Source: Chloroflexus sp. Y-396-1
GTDB lineage: Bacteria; Chloroflexota; Chloroflexia; Chloroflexales; Chloroflexaceae
DNA: 64,000 bases
Assembly (NCBI RefSeq): GCF_000516515.1
Contig: NZ_KI911784.1
Location: 3,572,633 to 3,636,632, forward strand
Direction: 5' to 3'
Numbering within the stretch: the stretch's first letter is position 1; each line of letters starts with the position of its first letter. The notes under the pieces are model-generated. The model was not told the origin of the DNA, searched no databases, and saw only the letters and a program-made list of their open reading frames with translations. A program made the position numbers and the translations under genes. Shown here piece after piece: positions 1 through 8,665 of this stretch.

Positions 1-1152
1 TGTCCAGCGATCATCGTCGCGCTGAATCGAACGCCGACTTTCAATGACTTCCCGATCAAAAGCCCGGTAATACTCGGCAAGTGCTGGCGGGAACAGGTCT
101 TCGTCAACCTTCCCGATCATATCTTGTGGACGGTAGCCAGCAAAACGGGCCAGCCGTTCATTCACAATCAAATAGCGTCCGGCCACATCTTTCACAAAGA
201 TTAGGGCCGGTATCTGGTCGATGATGTCTTGTAACAATCGACGTCCCGCTTCGGCTTCTGCCTCGGCAGCACGTTGTGCTGAAAGATCTTCAATCAGGCG
301 CGCCAGAAACGTAATCTGACCATTCGCGTCACGTATTGCGATGCAGGTCATACGTCCATAAACAATATGACCATCTTTATGCAGGTAACGCTTCTCGATA
401 GTATAGCTGTCACGGGCGCCGTTCAGCAGCTCTTCCCACAGCGCCTGGTCAGCTTCACGATCATCTGGATGCGTGCGGTGTAGTATCCGCTTGCCAATCA
501 GCTCCTCGCGTTCAAAACCGAGGATAGCGCTCATTGCCCGATTACAATCGAGAATCCGACCGCTCTCATCGATAGTGACGATGCCAAAACGGATCTGGTC
601 AAACAGAGCAGCAAAGTGTTGCTCGCGTTCGCGTAATGTAGCCGCCAGACGTTGCTCTTCTTCGTGCATGCGCACCCAATCGGTAACGTCGCGATTGAGT
701 TCGCCGATCAACACCAGGCGTTGCAGTGCATCGTAAATTGGGAAATAGGTCGTCTCTGACCAGAACTGTTGATCAATGACTCGCCCTGCAATGTTGGCTT
801 CAGCAGTGTTGTAGAGCGTCGGTGGCATGGTTGTCACCCGACCACGACGTGCTGACTCAAAGGCGGCCACAAAGCCCTGTTTTTGGGCTACCGGATCGTT
901 AAAGATGTTGTACCGTCCTACGACTTCATCAATCGGGGTTGCGACCAGTTGTGCATTCGCCTGATTCATTGCCACCGCCAACCCATCAGGCGCAAAGAGT
1001 ACCATTGGTAACGGTAATTGATGAAAAAGGGCATCGAACGGGATAGGATGTGTGGCCAAACTTACGGCGACTTGTGCCCGCAAGATGGAGAGTTGTTGAC
1101 GTAGGATGGCATTTTCGCGTTCGAGTGATCGCAATCGCTCGTGTATATCCAT
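1..1152 (-). CDS. Multi-PAS sensor protein, C-terminus cut by window edge
   Basis: An open frame of 384 codons runs from an ATG at 1152 to base 1 without a stop, so the C-terminal part lies outside the window. The start follows AAGGAGG at a good distance. Three PAS-like modules are visible: about residues 30-130, a clear one at about 178-295 (with NRAMSAILGFEREELIGK and a PAC-like HPDDREAD / YLHKDGHIVYG pattern), and a third from about 306 to the edge (IPALIFVKDVAGRYLIVNE, GKVDEDLFPP). Helical linkers separate them. No membrane segment is seen, so it is probably cytoplasmic. In this family the missing end is usually a histidine kinase, GGDEF/EAL or other output domain; which one cannot be told here. 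It is likely a light, redox or small-ligand sensor. The PAS calls are firm; the output is unknown. Confidence 0.85.
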   Translation of the reverse strand, partial: MDIHERLRSLERENAILRQQLSILRAQVAVSLATHPIPFDALFHQLPLPMVLFAPDGLAVAMNQANAQLVATPIDEVVGRYNIFNDPVAQKQGFVAAFESARRGRVTTMPPTLYNTAEANIAGRVIDQQFWSETTYFPIYDALQRLVLIGELNRDVTDWVRMHEEEQRLAATLREREQHFAALFDQIRFGIVTIDESGRILDCNRAMSAILGFEREELIGKRILHRTHPDDREADQALWEELLNGARDSYTIEKRYLHKDGHIVYGRMTCIAIRDANGQITFLARLIEDLSAQRAAEAEAEAGRRLLQDIIDQIPALIFVKDVAGRYLIVNERLARFAGYRPQDMIGKVDEDLFPPALAEYYRAFDREVIESRRSIQRDDDRWT

Positions 1153-1399
1153 TGAGAGCCTCCTTGAGCATTGCGCTGATCGTTTACACCGTAAGTTGAC
1201 CCTCGATAGGAACAACGACCGTATTTCAGCCTGATGTTGAGCTGGCCCCCTCACCTTTTCCTAGCCCCCGACCTCTCTAAGGCAAGGACGAGGGCATGGA
1301 GCTTGTCTGGCCCTGCACTGCGCACTTCTTCCTGATGAAGAGAACCGCAAGGCAGCGGAAGAGCCAGTAGTCTCTAGAACGTGTTTTTCGGACACACTG
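1153..1399. other. Intergenic, no gene seen
   Basis: This stretch separates the PAS sensor start from the end of the enoyl-CoA hydratase gene. I see no convincing coding frame, terminator hairpin with a T tract, or RNA gene. It should contain the promoter of the minus-strand PAS gene, but no good -35/-10 pair stands out. Confidence 0.5.
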
Positions 1400-2176
1400 C
1401 TAACGACCGCTGAACTGCGGCGGACGCTTTTCAATAAAGGCCTGCATCCCCTCTTTCTGGTCGGCACTGGCGAAGAGCAGGTAGAAGTTGCGTAACTCGA
1501 TAGCCAATCCTTCACGGACCGTCGTCTCGGCAGCGGCGCGCACCGCTTCTTTCGCCAGTTGAACAGCCAATGGTGGTTTGGCAGCGATAGTCTGGGCAAT
1601 GCGGCGGGCCTCATCAAGCAGGCTTTCCGGTGGACAGACCCGATTCACCAGGCCATGCGCCATCGCTTCCTGAGCGCTGATGGTAGCCCCGGTCAATACT
1701 AGTTCCATCGCTCGGTATGGGCCAAGAGCACGTGTCAGGCGTTGGGTGCCGCCGGCGCCGGGGATGATGCCTAGATTGATTTCCGGCTGACCAAATTGAG
1801 CCGTTTCACTGGCCAGGATGATGTCGCACATCATTGCTAGTTCGCATCCACCACCGAGGGCATAGCCGTTCACTGCTGCAATGACCGGTTTGCGGACTGC
1901 GGCAATGCGCGCCCAGCGGGCAATCATACCGCTGGTCAGCATATCAATGGGGGTGGCATTAGCCATCGCTTTAATATCGGCTCCGGCAGCAAAGGCACGT
2001 CCGGCGCCGGTGATAATGATGACGCGAATGTTCTCATCAGCATCACAGGCTTCTAAATGGCGAATGAGATCGTCGATCAGAGCCGGACTAAGGGCATTGA
2101 GCGCTTGCGGACGGTTGAGCGTGAGTATGGCAATCGGGCCTTCAATTGAGTTGATAACGAGGGGTTCTTCGTTCAC
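1400..2176 (-). CDS. Enoyl-CoA hydratase/isomerase (crotonase family)
   Basis: A 258-residue crotonase-fold protein that most likely hydrates trans-2-enoyl-CoA thioesters in fatty acid or related acyl-CoA metabolism. The oxyanion-hole segments are present (AGRAFAAGADIKAM and NGYALGGGCELAM), as are both glutamates typical of active hydratases: the E of GGCELAM and the E of QPEINLGIIPGAGGTQRL. A GTG at 2176 was chosen as the start because GGAGAAC lies just upstream. An in-frame ATG 14 codons earlier would add a basic tail and has no ribosome site. Family length is 255-265 residues, which fits. The exact substrate cannot be deduced; a 3-hydroxybutyryl/crotonyl-CoA role in a carbon fixation or butyrate pathway is possible. 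It stands alone, divergent from the DtxR-type regulator. Confidence 0.88.
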   Translation of the reverse strand: MNEEPLVINSIEGPIAILTLNRPQALNALSPALIDDLIRHLEACDADENIRVIIITGAGRAFAAGADIKAMANATPIDMLTSGMIARWARIAAVRKPVIAAVNGYALGGGCELAMMCDIILASETAQFGQPEINLGIIPGAGGTQRLTRALGPYRAMELVLTGATISAQEAMAHGLVNRVCPPESLLDEARRIAQTIAAKPPLAVQLAKEAVRAAAETTVREGLAIELRNFYLLFASADQKEGMQAFIEKRPPQFSGR

Positions 2177-2311
2177 ACCAGTTCTCCTTTTCTTGACATA
2201 GTTTTTAGCTGTTGACAATCTGAACGACCTACGGATAGTGTTGGTGGGTCATCTACCGACACGAATGCCGCAACGGTGGCACGTTTGTGAAGCAATAGCT
2301 CTGGCAACGAT

Positions 2312-2352
2312 TGTACCATGCCTGTTGCAGGAAGTAACCGCTTTATGGTACA
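2312..2352. promoter_or_regulatory. Inverted repeat upstream of the metalloregulator
   Basis: TGTACCAT at 2312-2319 is matched by its exact reverse complement ATGGTACA at 2345-2352, just before the likely start of the DtxR/MntR-type gene. The centre-to-centre distance of about 33 bases suits two half-sites of a looped or doubled operator better than one classical DtxR box. Autoregulation is inferred from position only. Confidence 0.3.
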
Positions 2353-2402
2353 TTGAAGCCATGAAGAGCTGGGTTTCTCGCGCCGCCAGAAGGAGACGCG
2401 CC

Positions 2403-3107
2403 TTGACCCCAATTGAAGACCCTAGCTTGCCTGGTCGTATTACACCGGCAATTGAAGATTACCTAAAAGCGATCTACCTGCTACAACAGCAAGTAGGAGC
2501 TGTCACTACCACGATGCTTGGTGAGCAGCGCGGTTCGCGTCCGGCATCGGTGACCGGTATGATTAAAAAGCTGGCCGAGATGAATCTGGTGCAGCATACA
2601 CCGTATCAGGGTGTGGTCTTGACGCCTGCCGGTGAGCGGATTGCGCTGGAGGTTATTCGTCATCATCGTTTGCTCGAACTCTATCTGGTGGAAGCGCTTG
2701 GCTACAGTTGGGATGAGGTGCATGAAGAGGCTGAACGACTCGAACATCATATCAGCGAGAAGCTTGAGGCACGTATTGCCGAGCGATTAGGCTTTCCCGA
2801 TTTTGACCCGCACGGTGATCCAATTCCAGGAACAGATGGAGTGTTGCCAACTACCCGTGCCATCAGGCTAGCCGATTTACCTCTTCATCAGGCAGCGCGC
2901 ATTGTCCGGGTGCGCGATCAGGCTGCCGAACGGTTACGGTACCTAGCCGACTTAGGCCTGATTCCGGGTGCGCGGGTTGTGGTGACGGCCAGTGCGCCTT
3001 TTGATGGGCCGCTAACAGTACAGGTTGGTGATACCGATCCAATCCCACTTGATCGCCGGTTGGCGCGTACCATCGAGGTAGAGGCTGAAGAGGATGGTGA
3101 GGAGTGA
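2403..3107 (+). CDS. DtxR/MntR-family metal-dependent transcriptional regulator
   Basis: A metal-sensing repressor of 234 residues if started at TTG 2403, which has AAGGAG eight bases upstream. An ATG at 2361 would add a basic 14-residue tail. The N-terminal winged helix (ITPAIEDYLKAIYLLQQ ... RPASVTGMIKKLAEMNLV) is followed by the dimerisation/metal domain with the family signature residues (VIRHHRLLELYLVEALGYSWDEVHEEAERLEHHISEKLEARI). A C-terminal SH3-like FeoA-type domain begins near RLADLPLHQAARIVRV. The His/Glu set suggests Mn2+ or Fe2+ as corepressor. Its targets probably include iron or manganese uptake genes elsewhere. It stands alone and is transcribed away from the enoyl-CoA hydratase gene. 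The FeoA-bearing architecture fits IdeR/DtxR better than short MntR. Confidence 0.9.
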   Translation: MTPIEDPSLPGRITPAIEDYLKAIYLLQQQVGAVTTTMLGEQRGSRPASVTGMIKKLAEMNLVQHTPYQGVVLTPAGERIALEVIRHHRLLELYLVEALGYSWDEVHEEAERLEHHISEKLEARIAERLGFPDFDPHGDPIPGTDGVLPTTRAIRLADLPLHQAARIVRVRDQAAERLRYLADLGLIPGARVVVTASAPFDGPLTVQVGDTDPIPLDRRLARTIEVEAEEDGEE

Positions 3108-3852
3108 AGTTTCCTTGTTGGCTTAGTTACTATCTGATGTGACATTTGATACCAAGTAAGATGCATCGTACATCGTGGAGTTATGATCCCCTCTATTCAC
3201 CGCCTTCCATGCTGAGCTATGCGTTTGTCCGAATGGTGCATGGTTCCAAGCGCCGCTCTGTGCGCCTTCGGGAAGGCTCTCTGCCAGTACTACGGACTGC
3301 TGAAGCAGGTCTTCGACAGTTCAAACAGTCCAAACAACGAGAAGATAGGAAAGGGGAACGAGTAGGAGGGATAAGTATTCCGCCCCTTCCTTTCCCCCTT
3401 CCTCTCTCATACTGTGCAGGATGACAGTGCTGCCATCATCGGGACACATGCTCTGCCCCTTCCTCTCCCCTGATGGGAGAGGAAGGGGGGTGGGGGGAAG
3501 GTGAGGGCCAGCCGTGCCGCTGCGACGTGCACTGCCTTTCACGTGAACCCATCGATTGGCGCATCATCCCTCCGTCTATCTGCTTGCGGAATGCTAGGGG
3601 GAATTGCAATGAAGAGCATCGTCCATGGTTGGCATAGACAGAATTGGTGTCACGCAACAGAACAGTGATCCATCGGGATGACGCACGGAGATCGAGGCGC
3701 TGCACCGGTCTCCCCTACGGATAGTATGATGTGTGGAGGCGAGACATTTGGGCAACACGCCGAGGCGTGCGGACGGCGATAGTTCTTGCGCCGACGTATG
3801 AAACTCGATGTAGCGCAAGTATCTCATGTCGGTACACCATAGGCGGAGAACT
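3108..3852. other. Intergenic region with a palindromic repeat
   Basis: About 745 bases without a credible gene; all frames are short and compositionally odd. It contains a strong hairpin, CCCCTTCCTCTCCC at 3456-3469 pairing with GGGAGAGGAAGGGG at 3475-3488. This is the same palindrome found as one half of the 165-bp repeat units further along the window. The 5' part follows the regulator gene and the 3' part follows the IclR gene, so the two genes converge here. Confidence 0.6.
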
Positions 3853-4629
3853 TTACCTGCTTTTTACTCCTGGCTGATGAAACCCAAGCTGACGGCTACA
3901 GGCCAATGCTGCTTCGCGCACCCGTGGCCCCAGCTCTTCAGCACGGGTACGGTTGAGACGAGTTGACGGCCCGGACAGACTGATTGCACCAACTACTTGC
4001 CCGCGGCGGTCGAAGATTGGTGCAGCCACGCAGCAGACACCCTCTTCACGCTCTTCGTCGTCGAGGGCAAAACCACGTTCACGGGCTGTCATAAGCTCGA
4101 CTCGCAAATGATCCGGATTTGTGATCGTCTTCTTCGTCCAGCGCTCAAACCGACCCTGGGCCAGATACTGTTCGATTTCGGGGATCGGTAACGCCGATAA
4201 AATCGCTTTTCCGCCACCAGTGCAGTAGAGTGGCGCACGCTGCCCAACTTCGGTAAACATGCGAACCATGTGTGGGCTGGGAATCTGTTCCTGGTAGACG
4301 GCTGCATCGCCTTGTCGAATGATTAGGTTGCTCGTCTCTCCCGTTTCGGCGGTGAGTTTCGCCAGCTCGGCTCGTGCGATCCGAACGAGATCAAAACGCT
4401 TGCTGCGGGCGGCTTGCGCAGCAATTTCCAGCAGACGTGGCCCTGGGCCGTAGCGTCGCGTCGTTTGCTCTTGCGCAACGTAGCCACGTGCGGCTAAACT
4501 GGAGAGGAGACGATGAACGGTCGCAATTGGCAGATTGAGCTGTTCACTTAACTCCGAGACGCTCAGATCGTCGTCGGCCAGAGCTAACGCTTCTAAGACA
4601 TCGAAGGCGCGGTCAATTGACTGGATCAT
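3853..4629 (-). CDS. IclR-family transcriptional regulator
   Basis: A 258-residue IclR-type regulator. The N-terminal winged helix spans about residues 1-65 (MIQSIDRAFDVLEALA, then LSVSELSEQLNLPIATVHRL and GYVAQEQTTRRYGPGPRL). The effector-binding domain follows (APLYCTGGGKAILSALP, EGVCCVAAPIFDRRGQVVGA, ISLSGPSTRL). The start at 4629 was chosen because the protein then begins exactly as family members do; longer in-frame starts add an unrelated 66-residue tail that overlaps the divergent gene. IclR proteins usually control catabolic or acyl-CoA genes in response to a small carboxylate. The effector here is unknown. The gene is divergent from the acyltransferase at 4727 across about 100 bases, which may be its operator region. 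Confidence 0.9.
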   Translation of the reverse strand: MIQSIDRAFDVLEALALADDDLSVSELSEQLNLPIATVHRLLSSLAARGYVAQEQTTRRYGPGPRLLEIAAQAARSKRFDLVRIARAELAKLTAETGETSNLIIRQGDAAVYQEQIPSPHMVRMFTEVGQRAPLYCTGGGKAILSALPIPEIEQYLAQGRFERWTKKTITNPDHLRVELMTARERGFALDDEEREEGVCCVAAPIFDRRGQVVGAISLSGPSTRLNRTRAEELGPRVREAALACSRQLGFHQPGVKSR

Positions 4630-4726
4630 ACGTTTTCCGTTATCCAAAACAGTTTTCCATGGTAGTGTAATAGAAAGTGTGGTTTTTTGCCAGTGATTGG
4701 CGTAGGTTAGGATAGGTAGCCTGACG

Positions 4727-5269
4727 ATGATGAACACCACTCCTGATACCAGCCTGGTCGATGGCCTTGGTTCAACTGCTACCCGGAAAGCGCGTCTCCA
4801 AAGTATTCCTCTACCTGGGCCGCACAATGCGCTCTGGTACTTTCCACAACTGGCTGGCGGCTATCTACGCATTATACGGAATGCAGCGTTGATCCAACTA
4901 GCTCGCTATACGCCATCGCTTGCCCTGAAAAATGTGATCTACCGCTGGCTTGGGGTCAATGTGGCGCCGCATGCCAGCGTTGGGTTGATGGTGATGTTTG
5001 ACATCTTTTTTCCAGAGGATATTACGTTGGGGGAAAATTGCGTGATTGGGTATAATACAACCATTCTATGTCACGAAGTGACGCGCCGAGAATGGAAGCG
5101 GGGACCGGTGGTAATTGGCCCTGATGTTACGATTGGGGCTAACTGTACCATTTTGCCGGGTGTGGTGATCGGGGCCGGTGCAACGGTGTCGGCAATGAGT
5201 CTGGTCAATCGAGATGTGCCTCCGGGTGCGTTCGTTGGTGGAGTACCTATTCGTCGTCTGGATCGGTAA
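4727..5269 (+). CDS. Hexapeptide-repeat acyltransferase (LbetaH family)
   Basis: A 180-residue protein whose second half forms a left-handed beta-helix with hexapeptide rungs (ITLGENCVIGYNTTIL, VVIGPDVTIGANCTILPGVVIGAGATV) and ends in the usual VPPGAFVGGVPIR. Family members are maltose/galactoside O-acetyltransferase-like and transfer an acetyl or other acyl group from CoA to a sugar or similar acceptor. The N-terminal half (ALKNVIYRWLGVNVAPHASVG) resembles membrane-associated sugar acetyltransferases. The start at the first of two adjacent ATGs follows an AGGATAGG ribosome site. It shares a divergent control region with the IclR gene. The substrate is unknown; surface polysaccharide modification is a reasonable guess. 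Confidence 0.8.
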   Translation: MMNTTPDTSLVDGLGSTATRKARLQSIPLPGPHNALWYFPQLAGGYLRIIRNAALIQLARYTPSLALKNVIYRWLGVNVAPHASVGLMVMFDIFFPEDITLGENCVIGYNTTILCHEVTRREWKRGPVVIGPDVTIGANCTILPGVVIGAGATVSAMSLVNRDVPPGAFVGGVPIRRLDR

Positions 5270-5371
5270 TGTGCAGTCCGCTGTTCCTCACTCTTTATCT
5301 GAACCGGTGGCGGTGTGAGGATACGCAGCGTTTTGCCGAGCAGTCTACTATTGTTTATTAGTGAGGTTATT

Positions 5372-6010
5372 ATGGGTCAGGTTCGTCGCTGGATCGACGG
5401 AATATATGCGTTTATTACCGGCCACGCCGTGATCTTTTGGGCCTGTATGGTGATAAATATGATTGGCGTTGTCTGGGGTGGGATCGTCTGGTACGGGCCA
5501 ATGCTGGTCTCTTCGCCACCCTGGGCCTGGATCTTCATTCCCGACTGCCCGGCGGCTGCGCTCTATGCTACCATCGCCTTTGTTCTGCTCCGTTATCAAC
5601 GGCCGGTACCGTGGTTTACCGCATTCGCCGCGTTCGCTTGCATGAAGTATGGCTTATGGACACTGGCCTTCTGGACGCGCCACTGGCTCGGTGCGGGTAC
5701 GGTTGAGCCGCTTGAGGTGATGTTGTTTGTTTCGCATATTGGTCTGACGTGCGAGGGGGTCTTACTGGCAACCCGAATTGGGCCGCTCGGTATGACAGCG
5801 CGAGCACTGGTAGCTGCGTTTTTCAGCCTGTCGATCCTGGTTGACTACGGGCTTGGCTTCCATCCACCATTGACTTGGGTCGTGACACCGACATTCGCAT
5901 TGTGGACAGCGGTGATTTTAACGAGTGTTTTGGGGTTTTGGCTGACCCGGCCATCAGTAGTAGTGGCGCAGCGTGCCGAGGCGTTGGGGTTACAAGGGTC
6001 GCGTGAGTGA
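5372..6010 (+). CDS. DUF1405 family integral membrane protein
   Basis: A 212-residue membrane protein with about six hydrophobic helices. It has the DUF1405 hallmark segment WAWIFIPDCPAAALYAT followed by YQRPVPWFTAFAAFACMKYGLWT. These proteins (Bacillus YpjA-like) have no assigned biochemical role. The ATG at 5372 was preferred over an upstream one at 5315 because GAGG lies directly before it and the shorter form starts with the conserved amphipathic segment. It lies about 100 bases downstream of the acyltransferase on the same strand and could be cotranscribed with it. The family assignment is made from memory of the PDCP motif. Confidence 0.75.
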   Translation: MGQVRRWIDGIYAFITGHAVIFWACMVINMIGVVWGGIVWYGPMLVSSPPWAWIFIPDCPAAALYATIAFVLLRYQRPVPWFTAFAAFACMKYGLWTLAFWTRHWLGAGTVEPLEVMLFVSHIGLTCEGVLLATRIGPLGMTARALVAAFFSLSILVDYGLGFHPPLTWVVTPTFALWTAVILTSVLGFWLTRPSVVVAQRAEALGLQGSRE

Positions 6011-6284
6011 GGAGGGCTTTTCGACGTTCTTTACCCTATCTAGCCGTGGTAGCGAAGAAGTTGGACTGCAAAGCTATGCTCCAGCAGTCTATGATGAGAA
6101 TAAGCCAAGCGCGTCAATCCTTCCCATCACCGCATCGGTAGAGGTGGGAAATCCACCTATGCCTGCCGCAACAAGCTGAGGGGACGAGGCGCTAGTTCCG
6201 CTTGCGCATCGCCGAATGCGGGCCAGAGACCTGCGCCCTAGGGAACAGCAGCTTTCAGACACATCCTAAAGCTTCGGTACCTTC

Positions 6285-7736
6285 TCACCGTTCTCTCGCC
6301 TGTAACCACGCTCGTAATTCGTAACGGCGCAGTTTTCCTGCTGCGGTTCGCGGTAGTTCGTCTACAAAAACGATGATACGCGGTACTTTATAACCGGCTA
6401 ACTGAGAACGACAGTAGGCGATGAGATCATCGGTCGTGATCGGCTGTCGGCATACCACGGCTGCCACCGGACGTTGACCCCATTCTGGGTCGGGCAAACC
6501 AACCACACCGGCTTCGCTCACTGCCGGATGGCTGAGGAGAACTGCTTCAATCTCGGCGGGGTAGACATTTTCACCGCCAGTAATGATCAGGTCGCTACGC
6601 CGGTCCACTACGTAGAGATACCCTTCGCTGTCGAGATAGCCTAGATCACCGGTATGAAACCACTCATCAGGGCGGCGCGGCGGAGAGCCAAGATAGCCCG
6701 GCGAAATGGTTGGGCCGCGGAGACAGATTTCACCGATCTCGCCGGGTGCTGCTATCTGACCAGATGGTGTGATAATCCGCAATTCAACCGGTAAAAGCGG
6801 TTTCCCTGCCGAACCGAGCCGCTGCAGCGCCTCATTCGGTGCGAGGGTCGCGGCTTGTGAGGCTGCTTCGCTCATACCGTAGGTCTGGGTGACCGGAATA
6901 CCCCGTTCGGCGCACTGCTCGAGGAGGGTCTGCGGTACCGGGCCGCCACCGAGCAAGACACAACGCAGATGAGACGGAAAAGGTGCTGGATCGATGGCGA
7001 GCAACCGTTGGAGCATTACTGTCACAAGTGAGACGATGGTGATCTGCTGTTCGCTCAGTGCGCGACGCACTAACGTCGGATCAAAGCGCTCGTGGAGCAC
7101 GACCGGAATCCCATATATAGCGCCGCGCAGTAGAATGCTCAACCCGCCAACGTGAAAAAGTGGAAGAACCGCCAGCCAGCGATCATCATCGTGTAGACCG
7201 AGGTTGATGAGCGAACCAATCGCGTTCCACCAGTGATTACCGGCGGTCAAGATGGCTCCTTTGGGCCGACCGGTTGTACCTGAAGTATAGATGATGGTAT
7301 GGGGCGCATCGAGGTCAACCGGCGGCGCCGGCAGTGGTGGAGTCGTGGTTGATGTTGTTAGTTCTTCCAACGTAACGATTGGGCAGTTGTCTGCGGCATC
7401 ACGGGCCAGCGTCAGCAGATCGTGATCAACGATCATCAGAGCCGGAGTGCTATCTCGGAGCTGAAACGCCAGTTCGGCTGCGGTTAATCGCGTATTGAGT
7501 GGAACCAGCGTGATGCGGGCACGGGGCACAGCGTGGACAACAGCCGCAAATGCGGGCCGGTTCCGTGCCAACAAAGCCACTCGTGCGCCGGGCGACACGA
7601 TCTGTTGCAAGTGAGCAGCCACCATACCGGCCCACCGGTCGAGTTCGGCAAAGGTAAGGATCATACCGGCGCCGATAAGCGCCGGCCGATGGGGATGGCG
7701 CGCTGCTTGTTGAGCCAGCCAGTCTGGAATCTGCAT
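6285..7736 (-). CDS. menE: o-Succinylbenzoate-CoA ligase (MenE)
   Basis: A 483-residue adenylate-forming ligase that activates o-succinylbenzoate to its CoA thioester in menaquinone synthesis. The AMP/phosphate loop YTSGTTGRPKG is at residues 150-160. Other core motifs are TQTYGMSEAASQ, the hinge region WFHTGDLGYLDSEGYLYVVDRRSDLIITGGENVYPAEIE, and the catalytic lysine segment RTAAGKLRRYEL near the C-terminus. Length fits MenE. The ligase family is broad, so the specific call depends on context: its ATG overlaps the menA stop as TGATG (7734-7738), and menB lies just upstream. Translational coupling with menA is likely. Confidence 0.9.
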   Translation of the reverse strand: MQIPDWLAQQAARHPHRPALIGAGMILTFAELDRWAGMVAAHLQQIVSPGARVALLARNRPAFAAVVHAVPRARITLVPLNTRLTAAELAFQLRDSTPALMIVDHDLLTLARDAADNCPIVTLEELTTSTTTPPLPAPPVDLDAPHTIIYTSGTTGRPKGAILTAGNHWWNAIGSLINLGLHDDDRWLAVLPLFHVGGLSILLRGAIYGIPVVLHERFDPTLVRRALSEQQITIVSLVTVMLQRLLAIDPAPFPSHLRCVLLGGGPVPQTLLEQCAERGIPVTQTYGMSEAASQAATLAPNEALQRLGSAGKPLLPVELRIITPSGQIAAPGEIGEICLRGPTISPGYLGSPPRRPDEWFHTGDLGYLDSEGYLYVVDRRSDLIITGGENVYPAEIEAVLLSHPAVSEAGVVGLPDPEWGQRPVAAVVCRQPITTDDLIAYCRSQLAGYKVPRIIVFVDELPRTAAGKLRRYELRAWLQARER

Positions 7737-8644
7737 CAGCCGAACAACAATCCAATCGCGAAGAGGACACCAAACAACAGATGCAAGCGACCGGCGCCGA
7801 CCAGGGCCTTGTTAAGTGCCCGTCCACGTTCACGGTTAACGAAGTCGATCAGGTTCAGCGCCATCGGTGCTGTCAACCAGGCCAGCAGGGTGAAGGGCGA
7901 AGCGCCGCCCCACATCCAGGCAAGTGGTAGCAAGACAAAGGCACCAATCACCAGGGCTGCAAACTCACTGCGGGCAAAGCGTTCACCAAAGATAACCGCC
8001 AGTGTCCGTTTGCCCGCCTTCCGGTCGGTAGGGGCATCGCGCAGATTGTTTACCACCAGGATCGCTGTGACCAGCATTGCAATCGGTAGAGCAGCCCACA
8101 CTGCGACCCAGCGGAACTGACCGGTGTGAGCATAATCGGTACCGATCACCGCGACCAGCCCGAAGAAAACAAAAGTGAACAGATCACCCAAGCCGTGGTA
8201 GCCGAGCGGAAACGGCCCGGCGGTGTAGAGCAATCCGGCTGCAATCGAAAGCAAACCGATAACCAGGATCGGCCAGCCGGCTACCATAATCAGGTAAATA
8301 CCGCACAGCGCGGCCAGTGCAAAAGAGACCAACGCCGCATTCAAGACAGTACGAGCAGGGAGCAACCCACTCTGCGTGACCCGTGTTGGTCCCAGGCGCT
8401 CACTTGTATCGGCTCCTTTTTTGGCGTCAAAATAGTCGTTCGCCAGATTAGTACCAATCTGAATGAAGAGTGCACCGAACAGAGCAGCCAGCATCACCAG
8501 TGGCTGAAAGGCATCGGCGCTGTAAGCCAGGGCCGAGCCGACCAGTACCGGCACAACGGCGGCCGGTAGCGTTGCCGGACGGCTGGCCATCAACCAGATT
8601 TTGAACGGAGACGGCGGCGGCGCCGCACTCGCTTTGGTTGTCAT
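7736..8644 (-). CDS. menA: 1,4-Dihydroxy-2-naphthoate polyprenyltransferase (MenA)
   Basis: A 302-residue UbiA-superfamily integral membrane enzyme that attaches the polyprenyl chain to 1,4-dihydroxy-2-naphthoate, giving demethylmenaquinone. Both Asp-rich prenyl-diphosphate/Mg2+ motifs are seen: NLANDYFDAKKGAD at residues 67-79 and NNLRDAPTDRKAGKRT at about 199-214. Eight to nine hydrophobic helices follow the pattern of the family. It lies 21 bases downstream of menB and overlaps menE by one base, forming a tight menB-menA-menE unit. Menaquinone is the expected quinone partner of the complex I operon in this window. Confidence 0.95.
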   Translation of the reverse strand: MTTKASAAPPPSPFKIWLMASRPATLPAAVVPVLVGSALAYSADAFQPLVMLAALFGALFIQIGTNLANDYFDAKKGADTSERLGPTRVTQSGLLPARTVLNAALVSFALAALCGIYLIMVAGWPILVIGLLSIAAGLLYTAGPFPLGYHGLGDLFTFVFFGLVAVIGTDYAHTGQFRWVAVWAALPIAMLVTAILVVNNLRDAPTDRKAGKRTLAVIFGERFARSEFAALVIGAFVLLPLAWMWGGASPFTLLAWLTAPMALNLIDFVNRERGRALNKALVGAGRLHLLFGVLFAIGLLFG

Positions 8645-8665
8645 ACCGTTATTGTCCTGTTACCA

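Noticed and set aside
1261-1617. Minus-strand frame overlapping the enoyl-CoA hydratase 3' end
   Set aside because: A shifted-frame shadow of the hydratase gene with no independent start signal.
2238-2402. Longer N-terminus for the DtxR/MntR-type regulator
   Set aside because: The extra residues do not resemble the family, cover the inverted repeat and probable promoter, and lack a ribosome site; the TTG at 2403 has a strong one.
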